Assembly: GCA_011800805.1 (NCBI GenBank)
Contig: MPNW01000866.1
Span: 1 to 37,723 of the forward strand
DNA: 37,723 nt
Origin: Hirudo medicinalis
Taxonomy: Eukaryota > Annelida > Clitellata > Hirudinida > Hirudinidae
Reading direction: 5' to 3'
Part shown: one piece after another, positions 28,301 through 37,723 of the stretch
How positions within the stretch are numbered: position 1 is the first letter of the stretch
Layout of the letters: each line of letters starts with the position of its first letter
Program-made: the position numbers and the translations under genes
Notes under the pieces: model-generated
Databases searched by the model: none
What the model saw: the letters and a program-made list of their open reading frames with translations, nothing else
Told to the model about the DNA's origin: nothing

Positions 28301-28819
28301 CTTTTCCATGCCGTTGATGATGAAGTAGCCGCCTGGGTCCATGGAGCATTCGTCGTTTTCGTTCAAGGCCTTTTCTGGTAGTCCGTTCAAATTGCAGTAG
28401 GCTGACTTGACCATAATTGGGATAAAACCTAGTTTCACCTTTTCATACTTAGTCTCTTCTATGACTTCTCCGTCTTGAACAAAAGTCTTGCTTACATCGA
28501 TATAAACAAGTGCGGTGTAAGAAAGATCTCTAAGTCGGGCTTCATTTGGCATCATCATGGTCGGAACTCCATTAGCTTCCCAATGCGTGGGCTTTGACAG
28601 ATAAATTTGTCCAAATTTGATAACGATGCGAGACGCCTTTTCAGATTGCTTCTTGTGTTGGAGTTCGCCTTGAAGTTCTATCGGCGGTGTGTCCATGATG
28701 ATTTGCTGGATGGACTTCTGGATGAATTCGTTGAATGAATCTATCTGCTGACTGACCAAACCCTTCTCATCGAAATGGGCTTGGATGAGGTCCCACACCA
28801 ATGTTTGATAATTAGTCAT
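25355..28819 (-). CDS. POLR2B: Intronless, diverged RNA polymerase II second-largest subunit (RPB2)
   Basis: One uninterrupted frame of 1154 codons; animal RPB2 has about 1174. RPB2 forms half of the active-site cleft of RNA polymerase II. The whole protein is present: protrusion and lobe ([37 protein letters not shown]), fork ([27 protein letters not shown]), hybrid-binding region (GFNQEDS with Glu765-Asp766, which helps hold the second metal; [13 protein letters not shown] with Lys908 and Lys916, matching yeast Lys979 and Lys987) and clamp with a zinc site (Cys1093, Cys1096, Cys1111, Cys1114). [19 protein letters not shown] closes it, plus a short extra tail. Differences from typical animal RPB2: no acidic N-terminal tail, a shorter lobe loop near [10 protein letters not shown], and HNTHLG where the motif is normally HNT-x-WG. 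An in-frame stop lies upstream with no earlier ATG. No introns although neighbouring genes have them, so a retrocopy is possible. It may still be the organism's only RPB2. Confidence 0.93.
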   Translation of the reverse strand: MTNYQTLVWDLIQAHFDEKGLVSQQIDSFNEFIQKSIQQIIMDTPPIELQGELQHKKQSEKASRIVIKFGQIYLSKPTHWEANGVPTMMMPNEARLRDLSYTALVYIDVSKTFVQDGEVIEETKYEKVKLGFIPIMVKSAYCNLNGLPEKALNENDECSMDPGGYFIINGMEKVIVAQERMASNNIMVFRNKDSTYAYRAEIRSVNINSSRPASTFIIGLKKSAKDSLGQRLVAILPYVKQEIPIFIVFRALGFVSDREILEKMIYNMNDQEMIEILKPSIDEAFCIQDQEVALSFIGSRGANPGTTKEKRIKFARELLQKEVLPHVGTDKFCSTTKAFFLGYMVRRLLEVALGRRKEDDRDHLSNKRADMAGPLMASLFRVSFRNLCQNIKLYGQKFIDKGKDFNVEFAIKSSVMTDAFNYALATGNWGDRKKGSQNRTGVSQVLNRMTYVSCLSHLRRLNAPIGRDGKLPKPRQLHNTHLGRLCPAETPEGAAVGLLKNFALMSHVSVGSSATALLEFLEYNGMQNLDDVAFSSLSKATKIFVNGCWVGIHENMDQIFLALKNLRKNMNTIIFEVSITRDFSHNELKILTDGGRICRPLLTVENQDLLLKRTHFDVLKSGSNMKFHWPELLATGAIEYLDIDEEQNSLVAVTPDEINGSTYSNTYTHCEIHPSMILGVCASIIPFPDHNQSPRNIYQSAMGKQAIGMYVTNFDKRMDTLAHVLYYPQKPLSATNSSHFLKFSEMPAGINAITAIASYTGFNQEDSIIMNASSIDKGLFRSTFYRTYKDTETNRNFGQEEAIEKPDRSCVQGMRNCFYDKLGENGLISVGAVVSGDDAIIGKTATLPADDDDIEGNARRYTKKDCSTFLKKGEQGIVDKVMKSINKDGSLLVKVKVRNVRIPQIGDKFASRHGQKGTIGITYRQEDMPFTSEGITPDLIMNPHAIPSRMTVGHIIECLQSKVSALKGEIGDSTPFNNSVNVKSISDVLNHYGYHKHGNEVMYNGFTGRKIRTQIFIGPTYYQRLKHMVEDKIHARSRGPVQLLNRQPMEGRSRDGGLRFGEMERDCQIAHGAASFLKERLFDVSDPYPIQICNDCGLIVVSNLQNNTFRCSSCDNRINVSQVNLPYACKLLFQELMGMSICPRIGIEKNALMG

Positions 28820-29334
28820 GATTGAATAAAGTGGCGAATCGCTGTTGTACTTGCTAGCTAACGATTGAATGATGTTTATGTTTGATTATTCTTCCCGCAG
28901 AGCTTCAAAAAAAAGATTCCGAATATTAATTGCATGTCTAAAAAATAATTTTTTTTTGTTAGTATTTAATTATTTTTTCTGAATTTAATTATTTTTTCTC
29001 AGCGTAACTATTTTTATAAATTTATTTATTTTTTAAGCATTTAATTAATTTTATTTAATTTTTTTTTATCTTAACTTTAGTAGCTTTATTTTAAATATTA
29101 TTAAGTAAATAAATAAATTTCAGGTTCAAATGTTTTTTTTTTAAACTCATTTCAATATGTAGCCGTAGAAAACATGTATAAAATACCGAACTTGATGAAA
29201 GTCAAGTGGTTCGAATCAGAAAGGTTCTAGTGCTTACAATATATTGGTTATTACTCGGTCTTCTTAACCATTATAAACAATTATTATGTTATGTTAGTGG
29301 GCATCCTTCACCAAAACCTCATTCAGTAAGTAAG
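28820..29334. other. Intergenic, upstream of RPB2
   Basis: Very AT-rich with long T and A runs. It must contain the RPB2 promoter on the minus strand, but I see no TATA box or other clear element. Confidence 0.4.
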
Positions 29335-29522
29335 TTTATTTATATAGCGCCATAACAGGGGCCCCTGACGCTCACGCTTATGCGCTTAGACCATTTATGT
29401 AGCGCCGGCTCCCCGGGACGCTTTGTGGCGGTGCAAGTTGGGCTTCGAACACGACACGTAACGACTGTTGCTTTTACCGTCGTTCGCAGGAACGCTACCC
29501 TCTGAGCCGACTTGCACCCAAG
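29335..29522 (-). repeat. tRNA-derived SINE-like copy 2
   Basis: Read on the minus strand, TCGGCTCAGAGGGTAGCG (29493-29511) is a near-perfect polymerase III A box and GTGTTCGAAGCCC (29440-29452) a near-perfect B box, spaced as in tRNA-derived promoters. The body contains GGCGCTACATAAATGG and ends GGCGCTATATAAATAAAC. The block GGCGCTATATAAATGG is shared with the copy at 2490-2702. Confidence 0.65.
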
Positions 29523-29951
29523 TAGATTCAAGATTCCGAAAGACCTGCAATTGGGGTCCTGTTTATGACCATTTAATCAAGTGACACAATTTTCAGTAAC
29601 TTTTTAAAGATGCTAAAAGTGTCGCAAAGGTAAACTCGAGGTAATGGCTTTTTCTCCAGCGAGTCTCAAAAATGTTCCAAATGCGCAGAAGTGAACAGCT
29701 GTTTACAGATATATTTTCAGTAAGGCATTGCTGTTACCAATCAATTTTCAATTTTCAAGTATTACATCACGATTTAAAAAAAAAAAAACAAAACTTGACT
29801 ACAGCGTGTGTGCCTCACGACATGTGTTTGAAGTGTGATGAGTATTGATTAGAAGAGGCCACATGCATTTAACGTCAGATGTCCATGTAACAATACTCTA
29901 GTTTTTAGATATTGCTTCTAGGGTTGATTGAGTGAGAAGACGTTTTAGAAA
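29523..29951. other. Upstream flank of the 482-aa membrane protein gene
   Basis: No gene. It contains an A run near 29767-29778. The promoter and 5' UTR of the plus-strand gene starting at 29952 should be here; no TATA box was seen. Confidence 0.4.
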
Positions 29952-32900
29952 ATGTTTCTAAGAAAGAAATTATCATATATTTTAAGCATATTTATTTTAA
30001 CAGTAATATTCTTATCAGCGTGGACATACTTGCGACCGAATGTTTACAATCAGTTGACGTACGAGGCTATCGAATTTAAACATTACGTAGTTAAAAATAT
30101 GAGTGTCCTGAGTACAAAAGAGGGCGATTCATTTGGAAACAGTTTGACATTCGACGACAACGATGCTGAGGTGGCCTACGAGATCCTCAACGACACATCC
30201 ATCCTTCCACCTTCAGCCAGGATCGTGCCTAAGAAAATATTCAAAGACAAACCACTGGTCATTTGGGCGACCGAATGGCACATGACTCCAATCAAAGACC
30301 TCAAAAACCTGCTCTCCCACTTTGGTGTGACCTTTTTTGACTACAACCTTGACCCCGGGAGATGCGAGTGGCATGATTGTAAAGTCAAGGAAAAGTTAAA
30401 GGTGGGTTGGAAATGAACTTGTTAGTAATAAAAAAAGCCGATCTCTTTTTTCATTGAATGATTTTTGACGAGAAAAAAAACTATTAAAAACCGTTAAAAC
30501 TATTAAAATCTGTACTAGGGCTTAGTACGAAATCAAATAGTTTCTGAAATTGTCTATTTGCAGAATTGTACTTACATTATATGATACGGAGCTATAGTTA
30601 AAAATCATACTGAGAGATTCTTTATCTCTATTCTTTTTTCCTTTTCACAAAGAATATATCACCTAGTCACCTAGATGACATAGTAATTGACTAATTTGTA
30701 TCGATTTTCTCAAGATGTGTCACATGTAAGGTTACGAACATCCATAACATGACCAGTTGGTCATGTCAAGCCCATAGCGGGGTTTGAATCGATGACGCCA
30801 TCGCAAGAAACAGAGGTCTAACCACTAAAACACGTGGAAGCACTTGTGCAATTTAATTGGCTGGTTACGAGCACCACTTTTGATGATGATGGTCATGACG
30901 ATGATGATGACGAGGATGATGATGATTTTATGGTCTTTTAAGGTTTTGCAGTTAAGAGTGATGACATTTTATGGCTTGCGCTCAATAATTACCGTTTCAT
31001 CATTAGTTTTGTTTCAGCCAAGTATTTGTTTACAAATATTCGATTATGCAAAATGTTGTACAATTACTTCGACCAGAGATCGCTTTGGCGCGAGATGATT
31101 TGATCGAATCTGAATAGTTGACCATTTATCCGATGACCATGATCTCAGGATGTTCCATTAAAATGTTCTTCTCTTTAAAGGTCATGATGATGTTTGCATA
31201 ACTTCAGGTAATACTAATGTTGTTAGATATTGACCAGTAACAACGTCCTTGATGCCAATCCTCCAATACCAGAGAAATTTTACGAGGCATACAAAGATGA
31301 CTCTGAAATGAAATCCGTGGATATAGTGGTCTGCAGCTATCCAGCTTCCATCTGTGAGATTTACATACCACTCAACAAAAGTGTCCTTGTTCTACCCACG
31401 ACGAGGTAGCAATGCGTCGTTTGATAAATTGTTCATCATAACATTATTTAACTATTAAGCTAATGAATTCAATAACGTTGAAATAATAAGAAATAGTCTT
31501 ATAAATAATCAAAATTGAAATGAACAACAGGTACGATGTAGGGAGGTACACAGTGGAGAGGTGGAACGAATTGAACGAAAACCTGAGAATTTTGGCTCAA
31601 AAGCCTTGGAACGTCTTCGGAGGTAACAACCTTTACGATGCCAAATATCTCCAATATTACACTGGCATCAAGACCCGACATCTGCCCAGTGTGTGCGACT
31701 ACACTGGAGCCGAGTACACCAACGAAATCAACGAGTTTCTGGTCGTTAGGAGAAGAGATAAAGGATTCAACAACATTTTCTTCAGGCAATTCAATGATTC
31801 ATGCAATAACGTCAGTTGCCTTTTCCATGCTAATTCAGTAGCTGTTATTATTTACTTAACTTTATAAGTTACTGGTTGGATTGTTAGTTAATAGTTAATA
31901 GGGCTGCAGATCGATTATATATTTTTTTAAATGGTAGTTAACGCGTTTTTAATCGCACCATCTTATTTTCAAATACACTTCATTTTTACACCAAAATCAA
32001 TTTTATTAATTCAAGTAGTTTACAAAGTCTTTTGTGGCACATAGTCCACATTCAGCCAGTTGCCGAGGCAAACGAGCCTGTTTAGTTGTCCGGAGTCAGG
32101 GAGGCACATTTGCTGTTAACAACAAATAAGATAAGGAAAACAACCGTTCGCATGGCACTGTGGTTGCTGGAGAAGCTAGGTATTTGAATGCTAGCTTAAC
32201 AACAAGGCCCAAAACCACAGGAAGAGCTTGTCTGAATCCGATTCCTTTGTCTAAATACAAGTTTTATACCAATACCATCAGCCGGATCGGGCTAGAAATT
32301 GGTAGCTAGATATTAGTTAGCTAAGCTATTTAGCCTTCAGCTTTCTAATCAGCTCAATCTTCTTCGGACTTAATAATAATTTTGGCATAAATAATACTAA
32401 TGTTATAATTATGAACGATTGAATGTTATTATCGTTGTTGTTGTTATTATCATCACTTGGCTGAAGTCAAAAACAAAGTTCACATAACATTTCAAACAGA
32501 CAAACAGTTTTTGTTGCCATCGATTTGAACATGCTGAGGAAACATTGTTGCATTGTAAGAATGAACTATTGTGAGCATGATTTTGATGAGAGTGAGGCTC
32601 ACCAACGTACATTGATTTTTTCAAAATAATATTTTCTTGAATATTATTGTTGTATATGTTATTAAACATCTGAATTACCTGAATTTGATGCTTGGATGGC
32701 TATTCATGGTTTATGATTTATTCTTGAACTCGCATGTGATATTCCAATAATGGTTTTGAAAAGGTAACATTTTAAAAAATACCATTACCACTAATATTAA
32801 AATTGGAATTAGTCTACTAGTTAATAAATAAGAATTCAATTGGCCTGCCTGCCTCTAACACTACCCAGGAAGCTTTGACAATAAAAAAGTGATGGAATAA

Positions 32901-34244
32901 GTAATAAATTATTTTATGGTAATTATTAAAAATATCATTTATTAAAAATATGCAAAAAAATTAGTTAATATTATAGCAATAAAGTTATTAACGACAATTG
33001 CAATTTTTATCTCCACTTCTCTAAGTTCAGCTGTACCGACGTACCTTTAATAACGTCTTAATTATCAATTGACAAAATTCTTTGCTTAGTTAAAGTTGTA
33101 AAATAAATCAAGCATTCGTCATGCACTGAGATCAGATTGAAGCAGTAAATTCATCTTCTTTATTGATTTTTTCAGCCTAATTCTTGCAACGTTGAAAACT
33201 CGCGTTACCCTCTTTGGGCCATTCAAATTTCTTACGACCATTGGGGGGTCTAGAGTTTCTTTTAGCATCTAAAAACATTTTCGTGTTGCCTCCTGATTTT
33301 TTGCTTACTTGCCTACCTATCGTATTGCCATCGCATCTCCAATTCCTTGATAATGATGTAGAGACGTCAATTGCAATGTCTTTCACATTTCATCTTTAGT
33401 CAGCCTTCAGTTGTTGACTGATGGACAGGTCTTGTTTCGTAGTTTTGTTTTCCTTCTAAAAATAACTGCTTCATTTTCCCAGTCCAGCACTTTTGCCATA
33501 GTTTCTGAGCTGATAGTTTACGTCACGGCTCAATGGTTCTGCACTCAGTGAATGTTTATTCATTTCTGGAAACATAATTTTAGAACAGTGCCCAGGTGAG
33601 ATGAAATTCTTAGACTGCTTGCTTGGACGATGTATAATGGCAATTGTAAAGAATGGAAATATTAACGTCAATAAGACTTAAATTAAATTGATTAAATTAT
33701 GCAGGTCAGCTGTCGGCTCACATTAAAGATGCTGGCTTTAATGCCTCACACTTTCGAAGATGTAGCCAAGTACCGAGGAATCATTCACGTGCCTTATCAA
33801 ATCTCAGTGATGAGCATCTTCGAACAATACCGCATGAACATTCCCATGTTCTTTCCATCTCCAGAACTTCTTGCCAGATGGCAGGTGGACCACTACATCA
33901 TGCCAGAAAGATCCTTCAATGGAGCCTTTTTTAACCAGCGACCAAACGCCTCCATCATTCCACCTCATCCTTCTCAAGCAAATGTTCCTGACCCCAAGAA
34001 CGAATACGACTACGAAAGTATATTGTACTGGATGAGATTTGCTGACTTCTATCAGATCATGCCGCATAGTTTTATATATGAAAGCATAGATGATCTGGTC
34101 GACCTCCTATCAAAGTTAGACGATGCCGCCCTCCGACGGACCAGTTACAGCATGCGTGCATACAACATCGAATTCAAAAAAAAGATCATTAAGACTTGGA
34201 AAACTATTTTATTGAATTACAACATGTCCAAACAATCTGAATGA
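29952..34244 (+). CDS. Predicted type II membrane protein, glycosyltransferase-like, family not recognised
   Basis: Four coding exons: 29952..30401 (donor gtgggt), 31227..31405 (acceptor tgttag, donor gtagca), 31531..31810 (acceptor aacaacag, donor gtcagt) and 33705..34244 (acceptor attatgcag). Lengths 450, 179, 280 and 540 keep frame and give 482 residues. A short basic start (MFLRKK) precedes one membrane helix (about 7-25), then a luminal-type domain with several Asn-x-Ser/Thr sites (NMS, NDTS, NKS, NVS). This is the plan of Golgi type II enzymes. Striking segments: PLVIWATEWHMTPIKDL, RYDVGRYTVERWNELN, TGIKTRHLPSVCDYTG, KYRGIIHVPYQISVMSIFEQ followed by YRMNIPMFFPSPELLARW. The last pair resembles the way many glycosyltransferases end their donor-binding half, but I cannot name a family, donor or product. 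AATAAA overlaps the stop region (34245-34250), with another at 34328-34333. Confidence 0.75.
30402..31226 (+). other. Intron 1 of the 482-aa membrane protein gene
   Basis: It contains the tRNA-like repeat at 30764-30842 and a short ATG/GAT run at about 30880-30926. No other gene seen. Confidence 0.7.
30764..30842 (-). repeat. tRNA-like SINE head
   Basis: On the minus strand, TTTTAGTGGTTAGA (30817-30830) fits an A box and GATTCAAACCCC (30779-30790) a B box, 27 bases apart. Flanking sequence does not form an acceptor stem, so a working tRNA is unlikely and a tRNA-derived SINE remnant is preferred. Confidence 0.5.
31811..33704 (+). other. Intron 3 of the 482-aa membrane protein gene
   Basis: About 1.9 kb, AT-rich. 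No repeat or nested gene supported. A minus-strand frame at 33177-33386 is open for 69 codons but resembles nothing known. Confidence 0.6.
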
Positions 34245-34250
34245 AATAAA

Positions 34251-36868
34251 ATCCACTTTATTTAAGATGCATGTCTGTCCAATGATTCTGTCATTGAGTA
34301 GCGATTATTTCCGAAAAGTATTGCTTCAATAAAGCTAGAGAACTGTCAAGCTTCTAGCGATCAAATTTTATTACCATTTTATTGTTGAAATTTACTTGTC
34401 AATAAATTTATATAATTTAATATGTTTAGGAATTCAAATCAAAATAGAAAACAATTTATACAGAAATCTGGTATTTCCAGGAGGTAAACCATCCAAAGGA
34501 GCTGAGATATCATTTAACTTGAGGAGGTATATCGTGTCTTAATAGAATTCTTCCGACACTATTAGTATATTACTTCGCCTTACATCCAAAAGCAAAACAA
34601 TGTTTTATCGGGAAATAAAGATCAGGATGTTGTACCTCATCTGATTTCACCCTCAGGAATTTGTCTGTGCCCAGCGCTCTTGGTCTCAGCCTCCGACAAT
34701 TTGTCTATAAAAAGCTGTTTTTTGTTGATTAAATTTGGATCTCTGAGGTAGTATTCCTAACTGAATGATGAATTTTACTTAGAAATAAGTCTATTTTAAA
34801 GTGAAAATCTTATACGATTCTTGTTGAATATGAGTGTCATCACCACTTGCTACTTTCTCATGGTGAGAATGAGATATAGTCAGTGTTGACTATGACTTGA
34901 TGACTTAATGTCTGATGACTTAATGTCGAACCAAAGTGGTGAATCATCCTTTGAGGAGAATACTTAAATAAATCAACAAACATTGAGAAAATCTTAGCTG
35001 CTATTCTAGCTACTCTTGCTTAGCAACTACTACAATTTCATGTTATATCTCTTAAGATTAATCAACTGAATTCATTTAGACAGACCTTACATGTTACACT
35101 GGCACCTGCGAGCTGTGACAGTCCTTTACTCAATCCTTTCGAACTTTAAATAGAATTGCCTGAAGTCTCCAAAAATTCTGTAAATTATTGACCTTTTTTT
35201 GAGTCTTACTCCTTAAGAGTTACGACGTGTTTCAAAGTTTCAAAAATCGTGTCAATAATCAGGAGTGAGAGATGTTGCCGGTTTACTTACCAATAATTCC
35301 ACCAAGTGATGTTCCTATACAAAATAAGGTGCACTTTTACTAATGGTTTGTTTTTAATTCCAGAAGTCAAAGAATTTTTTTTATAGATCAGTTTCTCGTT
35401 GTATGGTTTCGCTAGGTGACTTGGAGGCCATATGTAATTTTCGCATATCACATAGTCCAATTTGAGTGTTGGCAGCCATTAAATTCTAAAGCTAAACATT
35501 CCATAAATAAGCATATAAAGCACATATAAGAAGAAAGAATCATAATATCCATGTCACTTGACAGACAAGCACTCAGAACTCAGTAGTGATCTCAAGTCCA
35601 GTTGGAAGTCATTGGAAGTTACGGATGTTATTCCAAGGATGCAGTAAGCTCAACCCCCGTGCATCCTAATAACCTTAGTAATTGAAGCAATTCAATTTAA
35701 GTACCTGTCACACTACTACACTTCTCACACCCAATAAAGTTTTTCAACTCAACTGGAACAACCATTGATTACTTCTGTTATTAGTCAATTAATATATGAA
35801 TTTCTATCTCATTGTTTTTTGTTTTTTTTTAAATTCCAATTTTTATTTTGTAACAAGATATTTCTCCAAATGTCGAAACGTCATGTATGATCCAACCCAT
35901 CGAAATGAAAACAATTAATTGCATATTCATTTTATTGATTTGGAATCAAAGATTTCAAACATTTTATTCATCCATTCCAAACCATACCCAAATAAATCAT
36001 CCCAAATCCATACCAGGAACAAAGTTGCAACATCCAATTCGCATAGCAACAAGTTAAAAAGGCACATGATCTCAATGCATAATAATTTCTAATTAACAAA
36101 ATGGATAATAACTTGAACAGAAACTAACAAGTCAAAACATAAAAATACATTAGTCTTTGATATGAATGAGATTATTAGACAAAGATCAAAATATTGACAG
36201 AAACGATAACAGGTCAAGATGCATGCAGCCAAAAGATTTCTCTTTTAAGGGATGCAACCCCACTCATGGATGGCCAATACTCTATAGTAAGCCAGGCAAG
36301 GGGTTGTCTTAAGGAAGTATTTACTTCCTCTGGCAGACTAACCCTAAGTACACAAAGAAAAAATTCAGTGGTCGTCACATCTTTCACAAAAAAACAAAAT
36401 CAAGCAATTTTTACATCAAACCACATAAGAAATATAATTTAAAAGGTTTTTTTCAGTAATACAGTAAATATTGTGGACCAGTGCAATGGATTGAAGATGG
36501 AATAGCTTCATACATCCTAGTTCCATTTGGATTGAAAATAATTATGTAACTGTTCTAGAAAATTGTGGAATGTGGAAATAACTCACCTCACAGGGCTTAA
36601 TTAAAAATAACAACAATAATAATACAAATATAATTAATATTATTAACATTTTAAACCATGGGTCAGCCCCTTTGTCCAAAACAAATACAATATTTACATT
36701 TGAGAGAAAAAAATGAAAGCTGTCATGAACACAAATATCAATTAAGTATTACAAATTAATGGGGCAAATGATGTTAATGATATATTGAGATATAAATCAA
36801 TAATAGTGGCTATGATATATTACTCTTGCAACTACATGTTAATGTAATCATCACAAAAAAATAATAAT
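34251..36868. other. Intergenic, no gene seen
   Basis: About 2.6 kb of AT-rich DNA with short chance frames only. A transcript-end-like block (AATAAAGTTTTTCAACTCAAC at about 35733, preceded by CA-rich text) may be the 3' end of an old retroelement, but no protein supports it. Confidence 0.4.
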
Positions 36869-37322
36869 TTATAATCGAAATGTTAAAAATCGTGCTGCTT
36901 TATTTGTACGCACAAGAACCAACAACGTGCCGTTCACTTCATTGAAATACATTTTCCGAACTCTCTCACGAACTCCGTGAATGGAACGAAATGAATTCAA
37001 ACTAAGCTTCTGACCCAGAACCAAAACATTGCAACCACCCACGTAAGTATTTCCATAATTATCCACTGCCAAACAGGGTGATGCCATTTTATGGCAATCA
37101 TTAGAAGGTGAAAATTTCTGGATGTAATTACCACATTCATTAATAATGAAAATATTATAATCTCCACAATAGACAATAAAACTGTGGTCATCAAGTTGCA
37201 AAGCAATAATAGTAATTCTACAGTTTCCAAGCATTTGAGACAAAAACTATGCGAACACTCCAATATTCTTGGATCAACCATAGTTTTCCTGCAAACGTTG
37301 CACAATTCTATAGAATTAACTT
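36869..37322 (-). pseudogene. Truncated TRIM relative: half RING joined out of frame to a propeller end
   Basis: From a likely acceptor (caacgtttcag) at 37323 the minus strand encodes ELCNVCRKTMVDPRILEC and HSFCLKCLE. This matches the first six zinc ligands of the RING in the TRIM protein at 22357-24876 (CNESMNDPRILSCDHSFCLK there). Directly after it, in another frame, comes LQLDDHSFIVYCGDY through RKMYFNEVNGTLLVLV to a stop at 36869, matching the end of the other protein's propeller (VVQLNDRHHFVYSLG, KKIYYNEKSGDTFVL). The last RING cysteines, both B-boxes, the coiled coil and most of the propeller are missing and the frames disagree, so an internal deletion has probably inactivated it. No intron could restore it: no acceptor follows the RING part. 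Confidence 0.75.
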
Positions 37323-37544
37323 CTGAAACGTTGAAAGGAATAAAAAAAAATAATATCTAAAAATAAATGTTTATAATTCTGTATTGTAAAACAATACAAA
37401 TTTATATTAAGTTAGCTCTTATAAATCCATCAGGTATCCCTATATTTAACTCTAATATGGTTTTAATATGTTTTTATTTCTTGAAGTCAATGCATATTTT
37501 TTTTTATAAATTTGATATTTTTTAAATACAGCTTTTAAAAGGTA
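37323..37544. other. Flank of the TRIM pseudogene, no gene seen
   Basis: AT-rich; any upstream exon of the truncated TRIM copy would be expected here or beyond the window. None was recognised. Confidence 0.35.
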
Positions 37545-37615
37545 GGTAGTGGCGCAACCGTTCCCACTGGCTTTTCGAAATGTAATGAGTTCGATTTTGT
37601 TGTAACTCGCAGTTA
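37545..37615 (+). repeat. tRNA-like SINE head at the window edge
   Basis: AGTGGCGCAACCG (37548-37560) resembles an A box and GAGTTCGATTTT (37587-37598) a B box. The following sequence runs to the window end without a recognised tail. It differs from the copies at 2.6 and 29.4 kb, so it may be another family. Confidence 0.4.
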
Positions 37616-37723
37616 GTCGATTAAACCAAGACACTACAGACAACTACTTTATTCGCCAACGAATCCACACTACCTAACACACAACTAGGACTAGAACGAA
37701 CAAAAGGGAAGTTGCCGCTCCTA

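Noticed and set aside
25607..28381. Many plus-strand frames of 60-124 codons
   Set aside because: All are antisense shadows of the RPB2 coding frame.
30764..30842. Functional tRNA gene
   Set aside because: A and B boxes are present, but no seven-base acceptor stem closes around them; SINE remnant preferred.
31499..31789. 96-codon minus-strand frame
   Set aside because: Antisense to exon 3 of the plus-strand membrane protein gene, whose exons fit together in phase.
33177..33386. Nested minus-strand gene in intron 3 of the membrane protein gene
   Set aside because: 69 open codons without a recognisable motif, partner exon or promoter; expected by chance in 1.9 kb.

Overview
This is nuclear DNA of an invertebrate animal: AT-rich, with intron-containing genes, Tc1-type and LINE debris, tRNA-derived SINE-like copies and microsatellites. 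The gene content (RNF14-type RBR ligase, alpha-tubulin, TRIM protein, RNA polymerase II subunit 2, a type II Golgi-like protein) fits a spiralian such as an annelid or mollusc. That placement is inference; nothing here fixes the species.

Layout. 0.3-1.5 kb: dead Tc3-like transposon. 2.5-2.7 kb: SINE-like copy. 3.1-4.1 kb (minus): two-exon candidate neuropeptide precursor of 98 aa ending in a Cys-x6-Cys-Phe peptide, with a LINE tail in its intron. 5.57-6.0 kb: diverged tandem duplication. 6.5-8.8 kb (minus): RNF14-like gene, seven coding exons, 432 aa. 11.3-15.2 kb (minus): alpha-tubulin, three coding exons, interrupted by 663 Ns that look like an unmerged contig overlap. 15.6-16.4 kb: microsatellites. 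18.1-20.4 kb: two copies of a ~570-bp direct repeat carrying a broken exon-like segment. 22.4-24.9 kb (minus): TRIM protein of 598 aa whose intron is a 23-bp minisatellite containing an assembly join. 25.4-28.8 kb (minus): intronless, diverged RPB2 open for 1154 codons. 29.95-34.24 kb (plus): four-exon, 482-aa single-pass membrane protein of unrecognised family. 36.9-37.3 kb (minus): truncated TRIM relative with half a RING joined out of frame to the end of a propeller.

The genes are independent transcription units, as expected in an animal genome, and I see no operon or gene-cluster logic. The most interesting items are the allatostatin-C/somatostatin-like prohormone candidate, the intronless but catalytically complete RPB2, the unassigned Golgi-like protein, and two places where N bases are flanked by duplicated contig ends. 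All exon models were built by hand from reading frame, splice dinucleotides and phase. No transcript or database evidence was available.
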